The position numbers and the translations under genes were made by a program. From NCBI GenBank assembly GCA_008933735.1, contig WBUL01000009.1, forward strand, positions 1-64,000: a stretch of 64,000 nucleotides of DNA, in the 5' to 3' direction. Each line of letters starts with the position of its first letter. The first letter of the stretch is position 1. This document shows positions 23,901 through 31,233 of the stretch, in pieces. A model generated the notes under the pieces. It was given only the letters and a program-made list of their open reading frames with translations. It did not search any database and was not told the origin of the DNA. Source of the DNA: Anaerolineae bacterium (GTDB lineage Bacteria; Chloroflexota; Anaerolineae; Aggregatilineales; J027).

Positions 23901-24932
23901 CGCCCCGAATATGCTTACCTGATTACAGACATTCTCGCTGACCCCAGTGTTCGGTTCTCGACGGAACTGAATCTCCCTGGTTGGCGTGCTGCGGGTAAAA
24001 CGGGCACAACCAATGATGTCCGCGATGTGTGGACACTCGGTTATACCACTGACGCGGTAGTCGGGGTCTGGGTTGGACGCACCGATAATCAACCATTGGG
24101 GCCAGGGGTCACCAGTGGAAATACGGCAGCCCCGATCTGGCAGCAGGTGATGACAGCGGCGTTAAGCAACATTTCGCCGCGAGATTTCCCGCGTCCGGAT
24201 GGCATCATTGACATGCAGGTGTGTGCAGACAGCGGTGCGTTGTTTAACCCGGCGACCTGCCCAAGCGGAACGGCGGTGAGCGAGATCGCCTATGTGAATC
24301 AGCCGCCGCCCAATGAAGGTTTTGTCACATCGCTTGAAGTTGATAGTTTTTCTGGGCTGATCGCAAATGGAAACTGCCCTGATTATGTAGAAACACGCAG
24401 TTTCATTAATATTGACGATCCATCCGCGATTGCATGGCTGAACAGCGACCCGTCCGGGCAGGCCTGGGCAGCAGCCCGTGATATTCAAATTCCGCTGACT
24501 ACGCCGCCCACTGAAGCGTGTAAACCCGGCCAGCCGCGCCCGAATCTGACCATTTCTGCGCCATTCTCCGGCCAGGAAGTCTCCGGCCTGATCGAAATCC
24601 GGGGATCAGTGTCGGTGCCGGATTTTGCCAGTTATCAATTTTATGTGGCGAATCTGGATACCGCGCCAGAGGAATTTATCGGGCCATTAGCGCAGTACCA
24701 GACGCAGCAGAGCAGCCCGAACAGCCTGTTGGGGGTGGTTGAGCTGACGAACTTCCCTAACGGGAATTACGTTTTGCGGCTTGAAGGGCAGAGTCTGAGT
24801 GGGGCAAAAGCCCACACCGACGTAACGATTCTGATCAACAATGTCCAGGTTTTGCCAACAGCCGCACCTACCTTTACACCGCCGGCGACCACTGATCCAA
24901 ACCTTCTGTTGACACCGACTGCCACCCCGTAA
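20940..24932 (+). CDS. Class A penicillin-binding protein with long repeat-bearing cytosolic N-terminus
   Basis: 1330-residue peptidoglycan synthase. Residues 1-450 are cytosolic: Pro/Glu-rich sequence, three 23-residue repeats with core FDSSRSGALPGIG starting near 124, 147 and 170, a SHOCT-like helix followed by a Trp-rich patch (YGRWWMLGLDTNQWYRYDG) at about 245-305, and TMVGQGAMNFDVTRPSEAPT near 360. One membrane helix lies about 455-477. The GT51 domain has its catalytic Glu536 in STEDETFYEN; the transpeptidase has SSIK at 835-838, SLN in YSIGQSLNIP and KTGT from 1020. A C-terminal beta domain and Thr/Pro tail follow. Start ATG 20940 has AAAGG eight bases ahead; a GTG at 20925 is possible. 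The extended N-terminus is unusual and may bind a regulator such as a Ser/Thr kinase. Confidence 0.93.
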   Translation: MADTLEKQENGGWHSPPDQLPEGWTRPQNAVTEETLAAQQQPTRPDPRYDHIADAEGNWYLPPNTVYEEKEPEVMADEVPAPLYSQGPEDSGDFTPPPIEEVSESELAPSSEVEDIQPVDTSLFDTSRSGALPGIGLTSPEPDLGVFDSSRSGALPGIGSTPLEPEVDSFDSSRSGALPGIGSSTEGLEAGPIMPGLAVAEEAAGQDSEPLIEVQSATQASSDTGALTSQESMPMAQPPDKFSDMEKNVTALRDQFMQGKITRQQLQDELRRLMILDEYGRWWMLGLDTNQWYRYDGKDWIQDEPPRPQAAAGSIVPTETGVQQVMEPSQPEQVADPAAFSVEEGLLPNKVPLQDLGATMVGQGAMNFDVTRPSEAPTIAGMTAPHQAFDPTMPSAAAIPAAQPGGEMPKGDEDSPGQLQMDGIQPNYSEAFSGYFDRANMQKWGFRAAIFGGVGTMGLAFLAVIAMVLAYFIILSDYRQSITDLRTRAGSFQTTVIYDANGDVLAEFSDPREGARKSVPLNEISPWVIHATISTEDETFYENPGFSIYSILRAVYRNVSTGGAGGGASTITQQLTRALVLDPELAQQRTGGRKVQEIIVAAEISRQYTKNEILEFYLNEIYYGNRAYGIEAAAQVYFGKPASDLNIAEAAFLAGLPQSPATYDPVQNREIALARMDAVLRLMTEANGNGCIQMQHEPYNTEPLCVTRQQLENDYAVQIAEVKIKVFQPPTYEMKYPHFVNYVWQDLEETYSAQRIYSSGFHVYTTLIPSVQDAAQAAVDFQLRPGFTPNANNASVVAMRPQDGAVIAMVGSADFYNEEIDGQVNVAFSLQQPGSSIKPFVYLTAIEGFDGQSWYPGTIIWDVPSNFNGYVPRNYSGTFNGPVSMRYSIGQSLNIPAVKALAYVTPQRFTELLERFKIRLPGETPVEAGLPSALGAVDVHLFDMVRAYGALANNGVLVEPYAITRIEDRNGNEIYVADTNPQGVQVVRPEYAYLITDILADPSVRFSTELNLPGWRAAGKTGTTNDVRDVWTLGYTTDAVVGVWVGRTDNQPLGPGVTSGNTAAPIWQQVMTAALSNISPRDFPRPDGIIDMQVCADSGALFNPATCPSGTAVSEIAYVNQPPPNEGFVTSLEVDSFSGLIANGNCPDYVETRSFINIDDPSAIAWLNSDPSGQAWAAARDIQIPLTTPPTEACKPGQPRPNLTISAPFSGQEVSGLIEIRGSVSVPDFASYQFYVANLDTAPEEFIGPLAQYQTQQSSPNSLLGVVELTNFPNGNYVLRLEGQSLSGAKAHTDVTILINNVQVLPTAAPTFTPPATTDPNLLLTPTATP
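21309..21491 (+). repeat. Three 69-bp coding repeats in the PBP gene
   Basis: Units begin at 21309, 21378 and 21447, exactly 69 bases (23 codons) apart, each encoding FD(T/S)SRSGALPGIG plus a variable Pro/Glu linker. Copies two and three are almost identical in DNA over their core, while copy one has diverged in synonymous sites, so copy three probably arose from copy two recently. Confidence 0.9.
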
Positions 24933-24942
24933 GATTCTTTCC

Positions 24943-24973
24943 AGCGCAGGGCTTTTCCCTGCGCTGATTTTTA
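24943..24973 (+). terminator. Rho-independent terminator of the PBP gene
   Basis: A perfect 10-bp stem CAGCGCAGGG/CCCTGCGCTG with loop CTTTT (24953-24957) is followed by ATTTTT. It starts ten bases after the PBP stop and is the strongest terminator in the window. Confidence 0.92.
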
Positions 24974-25048
24974 CCCAAAAGTCCTATGGCGAAAATCCTC
25001 CGCGCTGGTAATATTTAACCAAATTCCAACTTATTGGATGCAGATTCA

Positions 25049-25426
25049 ATGGAATATGATTCTAAACAACTATCTTTAATTGTGGCTCAGGCCGCGCAGC
25101 ATCTTCATGCGGTGGTCAGCAATATCGCTACTGCCCTGCTGGATGTCGGGGAAGGAAATGAACGGGTTTTGTTCAGCAACAGCGCCCTGCGTTACATTAA
25201 TGGACATACGCTGACAAATCTGGCTCGGCATTATCTGTCTCATCATCAATCGGACTGTCCTTGTCTTTACAGCCTGAATTATGCGGATGATATGTTTGTC
25301 TATTTTATTGTGCTGGATAGCCGACATGTCTTCGCTGTCATCGGCAAAGCCCAGGATTCAACTCGGATTGAAGAATTCAGCCAGCGGTTAGGACGGCTGC
25401 TGCCGGCTTCGGTTCAGCCAGCGTAA
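25049..25426 (+). CDS. Small protein of unknown function, possible roadblock/LC7-like fold
   Basis: 125 residues from ATG 25049; a TTG at 25034 is an alternative and neither has a good ribosome site. The pattern of a long helix (LSLIVAQAAQHLHAVVSNIATALLDV), a strand (VLFSNS), a helix, then strands (MFVYFIVLD, HVFAVIG) and a final helix recalls roadblock/LC7 or profilin-like small regulators, but no signature residue confirms this. It overlaps the convergent gene at 25414 by 13 bases. Confidence 0.55.
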   Translation: MEYDSKQLSLIVAQAAQHLHAVVSNIATALLDVGEGNERVLFSNSALRYINGHTLTNLARHYLSHHQSDCPCLYSLNYADDMFVYFIVLDSRHVFAVIGKAQDSTRIEEFSQRLGRLLPASVQPA

Positions 25427-25977
25427 AGGGTCATAGACTCCAGTAGAAGCGGCATTCCGACAAGACGATGAAATCCCCCTGATTCCTCTGCTAATGCCCC
25501 GTAGCAGTCTACTGCCTGCCTGTTAATCAGCGCATGATGGGTAAAATCGGCAAATGGGCTGTCCAGTTCCAGTACAAACGCATACCACGCCTCTTCGATG
25601 TTTTCCAGAAAAAGGTCGTGTTCATACGGAGCCTTTCTCAAATCTTCCAGGGATGGTAAACGTGGTTTATTCAGGGGGAGCAGACTGCCGCGCACTTCCA
25701 GGATAAGCATATCCATCTTACCCACCCTGATCAGATGCGTGCAGTCTACATGTCCACTGACCCGCACATGCCCGTTCCAGATGATATTTTTGGTCGTTTC
25801 TGACCAGTATCGCAGGGGAGAACCAGTGGCGGTTCCCCAGCGTAACGTCAGTCCATCAGGCGCTGCTGGCAAAGTCGCTTGCATGGTTTCGGGAATACGT
25901 TGCTGAAATTCACTTCCGGAAGTTATCCACAGCATGTTCTTTGCATAGGCGGGCACATTGATTTTGAGCACGGCCAT
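25414..25977 (-). CDS. Conserved-looking protein of unknown function
   Basis: 187 residues without signal peptide or membrane segment. Alternating hydrophobic strands and the segment IIWNGHVRVSGHVDCTHLIRVG suggest a beta-rich fold; the C-terminal half has helical ENIEEAWYAFVLELDSPFADF. I do not recognise a family. ATG start at 25977 with AAGGAAG eight bases upstream. It is divergent from the DCC-type oxidoreductase gene and convergent with the small gene at 25049. Confidence 0.55.
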   Translation of the reverse strand: MAVLKINVPAYAKNMLWITSGSEFQQRIPETMQATLPAAPDGLTLRWGTATGSPLRYWSETTKNIIWNGHVRVSGHVDCTHLIRVGKMDMLILEVRGSLLPLNKPRLPSLEDLRKAPYEHDLFLENIEEAWYAFVLELDSPFADFTHHALINRQAVDCYGALAEESGGFHRLVGMPLLLESMTLYAG

Positions 25978-26037
25978 GATGTCTTCCTTTCTGCTAAAAT
26001 ATTCACATTACCAACTGTATTGTACCGAGGTGCACCT

Positions 26038-26427
26038 TTGAAAGCAGTCATGCTGTATGATGGGCTGTGTGTGTTGTGTACGCAAACTCAGAAAACGGTA
26101 CGCTGGCTGGACTGGCTGGGCAGGGTTGAACGATTAGACGCCCAGAGGCGAAAAATCGTGAATCGGCGTTTTCCTGAACTGGAAAACGAAGACCTCCTGG
26201 GTGAAATCTACGTTCGCACCCATGACCAGCGCTGGCTGGTCGGCTTCTTTGGAATGCGGTATATTGCCCGCCAACTGCCTTTGTCCTGGCCGCTGGTTCC
26301 TTTCCTGTATCTGCCCGGTATGAACATCCTGGGCCCAAAAGTATATCGCTGGATTGCCAAACGGCGATACGCGATCAACAAATTTTTCGGCAATGACTGC
26401 GTGAACGGTACCTGCAAGATTCACTAA
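26038..26427 (+). CDS. DCC-family thiol-disulfide oxidoreductase (DUF393)
   Basis: 129 residues. The N-terminal MLYDGLCVLCTQTQKTVRWL carries the family motif Asp-Gly-x-Cys-x-x-Cys (Cys11 and Cys14) in a thioredoxin-like fold. A further Cys pair ends the protein (DCVNGTCKIH). Such proteins are predicted redox enzymes, though targets are not known. Start TTG at 26038 follows GAGGTG at 26026-26031 with six bases between; the frame is open further upstream but that part overlaps the divergent gene. Its TAA overlaps the A-tract of the terminator serving the opposite gene. Confidence 0.82.
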   Translation: MKAVMLYDGLCVLCTQTQKTVRWLDWLGRVERLDAQRRKIVNRRFPELENEDLLGEIYVRTHDQRWLVGFFGMRYIARQLPLSWPLVPFLYLPGMNILGPKVYRWIAKRRYAINKFFGNDCVNGTCKIH

Positions 26428-26451
26428 AAACTCAGGGCGCATCATGCGCCC
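26426..26451 (-). terminator. Terminator of the kinase-NagD-peptidase operon
   Basis: On the minus strand the stem GGGCGCA/TGCGCCC (26451-26435) with a three-base loop is followed by CTGAGTTTTT. It lies nine bases after the stop of the exported metallopeptidase gene, and its U-tract overlaps the stop codon of the convergent DCC-type gene. Confidence 0.75.
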
Positions 26452-26460
26452 CAAGACGAG

Positions 26461-27804
26461 TTATCCTTCTTCCGTTGGAAAAATAAACGGGGTCGGTGAA
26501 GGAAATACCTGCGGTGTCCAGGTCGGTGCAAGGGTTGGCGCGGGACCTTCCGCTCCCAACCATTCACGCCATTCAGTCTCGATTTCTTCTACCGTCAAAC
26601 CGGTGACCGTTTCCAGGGCTTCGTTGCGTGTAATATCAGAGCTTTGCAAAAGCTCAACCAGTTCATGATGCGCTTCCAACCCGTAATTCTGCACCAGCCA
26701 CTTAAAGAAGGTGTATCCAACATCATAGCCCAGACGCCCGATACCATCCGGCCCTAAGCCAGATGGATTCGGCCCCGTGCCTTGCAGCAAAACAGGCAGT
26801 TCACCGTTCGCCGCCAGATTCCTGACCCGGCCTTCATAGTCGTACTGGCGTTCCAGTTCAAAGAAAGTCGCGTTCCCCTCAATCCACCACGTTCCTGATG
26901 GAAATCCGGTTGGTGCAAACCACGCCTGATAGAGATGGGCGATTTCATGGGGAACTGTCCCAAAGGAAATATCGCTGAGAGGCGAACTGCCAGTATGGAG
27001 CTGCACGGTAGCGCCCCATGACAGGTTAGTAGTGCCAATGACCGCTTGATTGACAACCCCTTCCTGCCATTCTTCCCACACAGCACGATCTCCAAACAGA
27101 ATCGCACGCGGTTTAAAGGGCAGCAGCCCACCCCATGCGGCGCGATATGTCTCCCGTTGTGAACGCATGGCGGAAATGGTGTCGTCAATGACACTTTGTG
27201 GCAGCGCATTGGCATAGACGATGATGTCTTCACTTTCGCCGTACAGCCATTCACGGGTGTTATCTTCATAGGCTCCCGTGACGTGCACGGTGGAGTAGCC
27301 GTTGCCCTGCGCGTCAGTTACTTCCCACCAGTATTCAATCCCCAGCCAGGGTGGACGATTGCCGCTGGTATGTTCCCATTCTGCGAGCAGCTCGCCCGTT
27401 TCAGGGTTCACAATTTCGGCAGGTAAGGTGTTCTGCCTGCCTGGGGCGTGTGTCCATACCACGCGGGCCTGCTCAATCAGCCCGGCACTACTGGTAATCT
27501 TAATAGAAAAGGTCATACCTTCCGGGTAGCGGCTTTCATAGAGCTGGTCGTCAGCAACCCACTGTACGCTCATGTCCCCGGTCTGTATTGGCCCGGTGCT
27601 TTGTGGTTCAGCAGTGCCTTCCGTCTGTTGACCAATCGGGGTAAAGGTAGGATAAGGCGTCTGGGTAGGGTAGGAAGTCTGGGTAGGATAAGGCGTCTGG
27701 GTAGGGTAAGGGGTTGGATCCTGTGCTGATGCCCGCCAGACTGCCATCAGCAGCATGACCATCACCAGAACGGGTACAACCGCCAACAAACGACGCTTGC
27801 TCAT
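26461..27804 (-). CDS. Exported gluzincin-type metallopeptidase (peptidase MA-like)
   Basis: 447 residues. Signal peptide at 1-27 (cleavage after ASA), then four six-residue repeats YPTQTP (33-56), a beta domain, and a zinc peptidase domain with HEIAH in FGTVPHEIAHLYQAW and the third ligand Glu 23 residues after the first His, in TWWIEGNATFF, as in gluzincins. The C-terminal helical segment ends in another Thr/Pro tail. It probably works outside the membrane, with the repeats as a spacer. ATG 27804 is chosen over TTG 27819: GGAG lies eight bases ahead and the ATG forms an ATGA overlap with the NagD-type gene. Third gene of the operon led by the kinase-receiver fusion. Confidence 0.85.
   Translation of the reverse strand: MSKRRLLAVVPVLVMVMLLMAVWRASAQDPTPYPTQTPYPTQTSYPTQTPYPTFTPIGQQTEGTAEPQSTGPIQTGDMSVQWVADDQLYESRYPEGMTFSIKITSSAGLIEQARVVWTHAPGRQNTLPAEIVNPETGELLAEWEHTSGNRPPWLGIEYWWEVTDAQGNGYSTVHVTGAYEDNTREWLYGESEDIIVYANALPQSVIDDTISAMRSQRETYRAAWGGLLPFKPRAILFGDRAVWEEWQEGVVNQAVIGTTNLSWGATVQLHTGSSPLSDISFGTVPHEIAHLYQAWFAPTGFPSGTWWIEGNATFFELERQYDYEGRVRNLAANGELPVLLQGTGPNPSGLGPDGIGRLGYDVGYTFFKWLVQNYGLEAHHELVELLQSSDITRNEALETVTGLTVEEIETEWREWLGAEGPAPTLAPTWTPQVFPSPTPFIFPTEEG
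27637..27708 (-). repeat. Four 18-bp YPTQTP-coding repeats
   Basis: Four tandem units of 18 bases encode YPTQTP, YPTQTS, YPTQTP and YPTFTP directly after the signal peptide of the metallopeptidase. The units keep frame, so copy number can change without breaking the gene. Confidence 0.85.
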
Positions 27805-28598
27805 ATATATCGTCTCCAATCCGTCAGTAAAGCCGCTAAATGTTCGTAAGTCGCGTCAGGTTGAACAGCACTATCAGTGATTATAGCCGTTTCTGTCGTT
27901 ACGCCCGACAGCATCAATGCGGTTTTTAGCCCCAGCAGACTCGCGCCAACAATATCGGTGTCCATCCGGTCGCCGATCATCAGGGTTTCCTGGGGTGCTG
28001 TGCCAAGCCGTTGCAGCGCAATTTCAAACATCGGGCTTGCTGGTTTTCCGATAACCACCGGCGGCTTTCCGCTGGCAGCCTCTATAGCTGCGATGATGCT
28101 GCCAGCACCGGGAATAAATCCATCGGATACCGGAACAGTAGTATCGCCATTGGTCGCAATATAGATCGCGCCCTCGCGGATATAATCGACGGCCAGTTGT
28201 AATTTATGATAATTGAACTCGCGGTCAATGCCAGAAATAACAAAATCGGGCTGTCCTTCCTCACCGATCAGAGTAAAGCCTTGCTCCAGAAGTGTGTTTT
28301 TGAGACCAATTTCCCCTACGACAAAAGCTTTCACAAGATGGGGGAACTTGTGGCGTAGATAGGCAGCAGTCGCTGTGGCAGAAGTGATCACCTGGCTGGC
28401 CCGCGCCTGAATGTTGAGTTCTGTCAGTTTTTCTACGTAGTATGTCTGGCTGCGTGCGCTGTTATTTGTTGCAAACACATAGGGGACAGCCTGCCAGTAC
28501 AGGAACTGGAAAAACTCAGTAGCTCCGGGCAGCGGCACATCACCACGCCACACCACGCCGTCCATATCGGCGATTACGCCACGAACCAGATGGAGCAT
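27801..28598 (-). CDS. HAD-IIA (NagD-type) phosphatase
   Basis: 265 residues. Motif I VIADMDGVVWRGD gives nucleophile Asp11 and Asp13; the NagD hallmark FATNNSARSQTYYVEKL follows; motif IV is GDRMDTDIVGAS. HAD-IIA enzymes hydrolyse nucleotide or sugar phosphates, or p-nitrophenyl-type substrates; the natural substrate is open. Start ATG at 28598 overlaps the previous stop by one base (TAATG) and the stop overlaps the metallopeptidase start (ATGA), so the three genes are translated together. The link to a kinase-receiver protein is odd for a housekeeping HAD enzyme. Confidence 0.88.
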   Translation of the reverse strand: MLHLVRGVIADMDGVVWRGDVPLPGATEFFQFLYWQAVPYVFATNNSARSQTYYVEKLTELNIQARASQVITSATATAAYLRHKFPHLVKAFVVGEIGLKNTLLEQGFTLIGEEGQPDFVISGIDREFNYHKLQLAVDYIREGAIYIATNGDTTVPVSDGFIPGAGSIIAAIEAASGKPPVVIGKPASPMFEIALQRLGTAPQETLMIGDRMDTDIVGASLLGLKTALMLSGVTTETAIITDSAVQPDATYEHLAALLTDWRRYI

Positions 28599-30115
28599 TA
28601 GAAATTGTGAACTTCGTCAAGTGAAATCCAGCCCGCCCGCAGTGCCATGAGCGCTGCATCGGTTTCGCTTTTGACTTTAAGGGTATCAATAATTTGAATC
28701 AGCGCTGACGTAACCTCGTCCTCTGGCATTCCCATCCGATGCGCGATGGTGGGTTTATCCAACCCCGCCGCCACGCACAGGAGAATATCCCGTTCAATCG
28801 CATCCAGCGGTTCTTTTTCAATCTGCCCCAGGCCTGCCACAACTTTTTCCGCCACGCCATGCCCCAGCACCATATTTCCGGCGGCCACATCTTCTACCGC
28901 AAGCTGCAACTCTTTTTCCTCAATGGTCTTGAGGATATAGCCGTTTGCGCCCGCCCGCAGCGCTTTCATGATGTAAATATTCTCATCGCGCCCGGTCAGC
29001 ACAAGGATTTTTAAGTCGGGGAAATCCTGGCGCAGGCGCGGCAGAATCGTCAGGCCGCTTGTCCCAGGCATATTCAGGTCAAGCAGCAGCACACGCGGCT
29101 TGAATTCCTGTACGGTTTTATAGGCTTCGTCTCCATTGGCGGCTTCCCCCACGACTTTGATGCCCTCGCAGCTATCCAGAAAAAGAGAAAGCGACGTTCG
29201 CAATATCACATGGTCGTCCGCAAGCACAACCGTGATGGTTTTCGCACCTGCTTCCTGGGTTTGTGTATCAGACGAGACAGGGGCCTCCTGTGTGGAAACG
29301 CTCACGCCAGTGTATTCGGTAATGAATTCGCCCAGGAGCTGGGCCATTTCTCCGGCAGTCTGGTAGCGATCCTGCGGTTTTTTCTCCATCGACTTCAGAA
29401 TCACCTGCTCCAGTTTTTCCGGCACAGGGGTGGACATGATGACACTCGGTGGAGTCGGCGGCTTTTTAACCTGTTGCAGCAAAATGCTGGTGATGTCATC
29501 AGCATCGAACGGCAGTTCCCCGACCAGCAGTTCATACAGCACCACGCCCGTCGTGTAAATATCTGTCCGGGGATCCAGTTTAAACCCCTGTGCCTGCTCC
29601 GGGGAAAGATAGGCGGGAGTGCCGATAATGGTTCCCTGGGCGGTCAGGCGTTTGGTATCGCGCCCGATGGCGAGCCCGAAGTCCATGATTTTCACGACGC
29701 CGTCATCCGTCACGTAAATGTTGGCGGGTTTGATGTCACGGTGAATCACATCATTGGCGTGGGCGTAGTCCAGAGCCAGGCAGATCTGACGCCCAAAACT
29801 GGCAACCACTTCCGGCTTGGATGGGATGTAATGATACAGTGGGCGGCCTTTGATTAGTTCAACAACAATGTACTCGTGATCATCATCAATATTGACATCG
29901 TACACTGCCATGATATTGGGATGAGACAGTTTGGCGACTGCCAGGGCTTCCGCTCGAAAGCGTTTGCGGGTCGTGTCGTGGACATGAGGCAGCAGCACTT
30001 TGACCGCTACATGCCGCTGGAGGCGCTGATCTAGCGCCCGGTACACCGTTGCGGTAGACCCTTCGCCAATTAATTCTTCGATTTTATAGCGGTTACTTAG
30101 CACAACCCCAATCAT
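28598..30115 (-). CDS. Ser/Thr protein kinase fused to NarL-type response regulator
   Basis: 505 residues from ATG 30115. Kinase domain 8-270: Gly loop LIGEGSTATVY, Lys39, HRDIKPAN at 125-132, DFG at 145-147, SPEQ in the activation segment. A short Ser/Thr/Gln linker (270-292) leads to a receiver domain with the acidic pair Asp300-Asp301, phosphoacceptor Asp346 in LLLDLNMPG and Lys396, then a LuxR/NarL-type HTH (about 430-500). All catalytic and receiver residues are intact. No membrane helix. The protein joins eukaryotic-type kinase signalling and DNA binding in one chain. The frame is open to a TTG at 30238, but the -35/-10 pair at 30195-30223 lies inside that extension, so the ATG is preferred. 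Confidence 0.9.
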   Translation of the reverse strand: MIGVVLSNRYKIEELIGEGSTATVYRALDQRLQRHVAVKVLLPHVHDTTRKRFRAEALAVAKLSHPNIMAVYDVNIDDDHEYIVVELIKGRPLYHYIPSKPEVVASFGRQICLALDYAHANDVIHRDIKPANIYVTDDGVVKIMDFGLAIGRDTKRLTAQGTIIGTPAYLSPEQAQGFKLDPRTDIYTTGVVLYELLVGELPFDADDITSILLQQVKKPPTPPSVIMSTPVPEKLEQVILKSMEKKPQDRYQTAGEMAQLLGEFITEYTGVSVSTQEAPVSSDTQTQEAGAKTITVVLADDHVILRTSLSLFLDSCEGIKVVGEAANGDEAYKTVQEFKPRVLLLDLNMPGTSGLTILPRLRQDFPDLKILVLTGRDENIYIMKALRAGANGYILKTIEEKELQLAVEDVAAGNMVLGHGVAEKVVAGLGQIEKEPLDAIERDILLCVAAGLDKPTIAHRMGMPEDEVTSALIQIIDTLKVKSETDAALMALRAGWISLDEVHNF

Positions 30116-30194
30116 CAGCTCGTCCTGAATCCTATTCTGTTGTAAGAACCCCACTATTGCGAACAGTAAATCTTCGGGAGTTTCGTTAAGACAA

Positions 30195-30223
30195 AGTTTA
30201 CTGCGAGAGTCGGGGGATGGCAA
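30195..30223 (-). promoter_or_regulatory. Promoter of the kinase-receiver operon
   Basis: Minus-strand TTGCCA (30223-30218) and TAAACT (30200-30195) with 17 bases between. The leader to ATG 30115 would be about 70 bases. The boxes match those at 7051-7079 almost exactly, which suggests a shared holoenzyme or regulator. Confidence 0.5.
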
Positions 30224-30279
30224 CTTTGCTTTGTACAAAATTCCGTACTAGACTCCGGCAGGTGAGAGGAGAAAAACAA

Positions 30280-31122
30280 ATGTTTTCCAAACAAGGTGCC
30301 TTTGTCGCTGTGATGCTGATGTTGGCCAGCCTGGCCTGTCTGGTATCTGATGTAAAAGATGCCGTAGAAACTATCAATAAAGGAGTTCAGCTTTTGCAGG
30401 AGATTGACGAAAGCGGGACATGGAAATATATCTCTGAAGGCATGGACGGTCTGAACAATGCCAATGGTTATGCTGCGGCGGTAACCGTAACACGGGGTAC
30501 GACCAACGATGCTGGTGATACCATCACCAGTGTGACTGAAATGCTGGTCTGGAATATCCGCACAGACGCCGACGATGACTCGATGATTGAGGTTATTCGT
30601 GATGGTGAAACCCGCAGCTACCTCATTGTGGACGACCAGGCCTACCGCATCGAGGACGGCAGATATTTTTGCCTGCAATCCGGCCAGAACGAAGAAGAAA
30701 TTTTCGCGGTCGGTGTCGATGGGGTATTTTTCAAATACAGCGCAGAGTCAGCCGGGGTTCAGGTGATGTCCGTTGCTGAAAGTGCAGGGTCTGAAACCGT
30801 CAACGGCTTTGACACAGAAAAATACACTCTGATCTCAAAACTTCAGGAAGCCCTCGATATTTTGAAGGAGTTCCCTTCCGAGGAATTGAAGCAAGAAATT
30901 GCGGACGTGCCGCCGTTTTATATCAATGGGGCGCTGAACGTGGATAAAACGACTCGTGCTCTGATTCGGTTTGATGCTCAGTACGCCAATCTGGACAAAA
31001 AAGAGGGGAATGCTTTCCGTTTTGAGGTGACCGAACTGGGTAACCAACCAGACTTTACCGCCCCTGAACCAGGTCAGATCAGCCAGGCCTGTACCCAACC
31101 CGTGCCCACGCCAGGGGGGTAA
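30280..31122 (+). CDS. Exported, lipoprotein-like protein of unknown function
   Basis: 280 residues. A hydrophobic N-terminus (MFSKQGAFVAVMLMLASLAC) ends at Cys20, a loose lipobox; the rest is soluble and beta-rich, with DTEKYTLIS and a helix LQEALDILKEFPSEELKQE, reminiscent of LolA/LppX-type lipid-binding folds, but I cannot confirm that. It ends in a Pro/Thr tail. ATG 30280 has AGAGGAGA seven bases upstream. It is divergent from the kinase-receiver gene, from which a 164-base gap separates it. Function unknown. Confidence 0.65.
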   Translation: MFSKQGAFVAVMLMLASLACLVSDVKDAVETINKGVQLLQEIDESGTWKYISEGMDGLNNANGYAAAVTVTRGTTNDAGDTITSVTEMLVWNIRTDADDDSMIEVIRDGETRSYLIVDDQAYRIEDGRYFCLQSGQNEEEIFAVGVDGVFFKYSAESAGVQVMSVAESAGSETVNGFDTEKYTLISKLQEALDILKEFPSEELKQEIADVPPFYINGALNVDKTTRALIRFDAQYANLDKKEGNAFRFEVTELGNQPDFTAPEPGQISQACTQPVPTPGG

Positions 31123-31147
31123 ATTTCGACCCTTCGCCTCAGCCTAA

Positions 31148-31165
31148 ATCCGTCTATAGACGGAT
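31148..31165. promoter_or_regulatory. 18-bp perfect palindrome before the FAD oxidase gene
   Basis: ATCCGTCTATAGACGGAT reads the same on both strands with no loop. It lies in the 111-base gap between the lipoprotein-like gene and the FAD oxidase, 68 bases before the ATG. It lacks a U-tract, so it looks more like a dimeric regulator site than a terminator. No clear -35/-10 pair was found around it. Confidence 0.4.
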
Positions 31166-31233
31166 GATGGAGCGCCAGTCAGGGTATATCTTAAGACCGT
31201 GACCCTGAACTGAAAAAGAAAGCGAGTGGCATT

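Noticed and set aside
27637-27708. Tandem 18-bp units considered as a CRISPR-like or satellite array
   Set aside because: Units are contiguous, in frame and encode a YPTQTP spacer after a signal peptide; no unique spacers exist.
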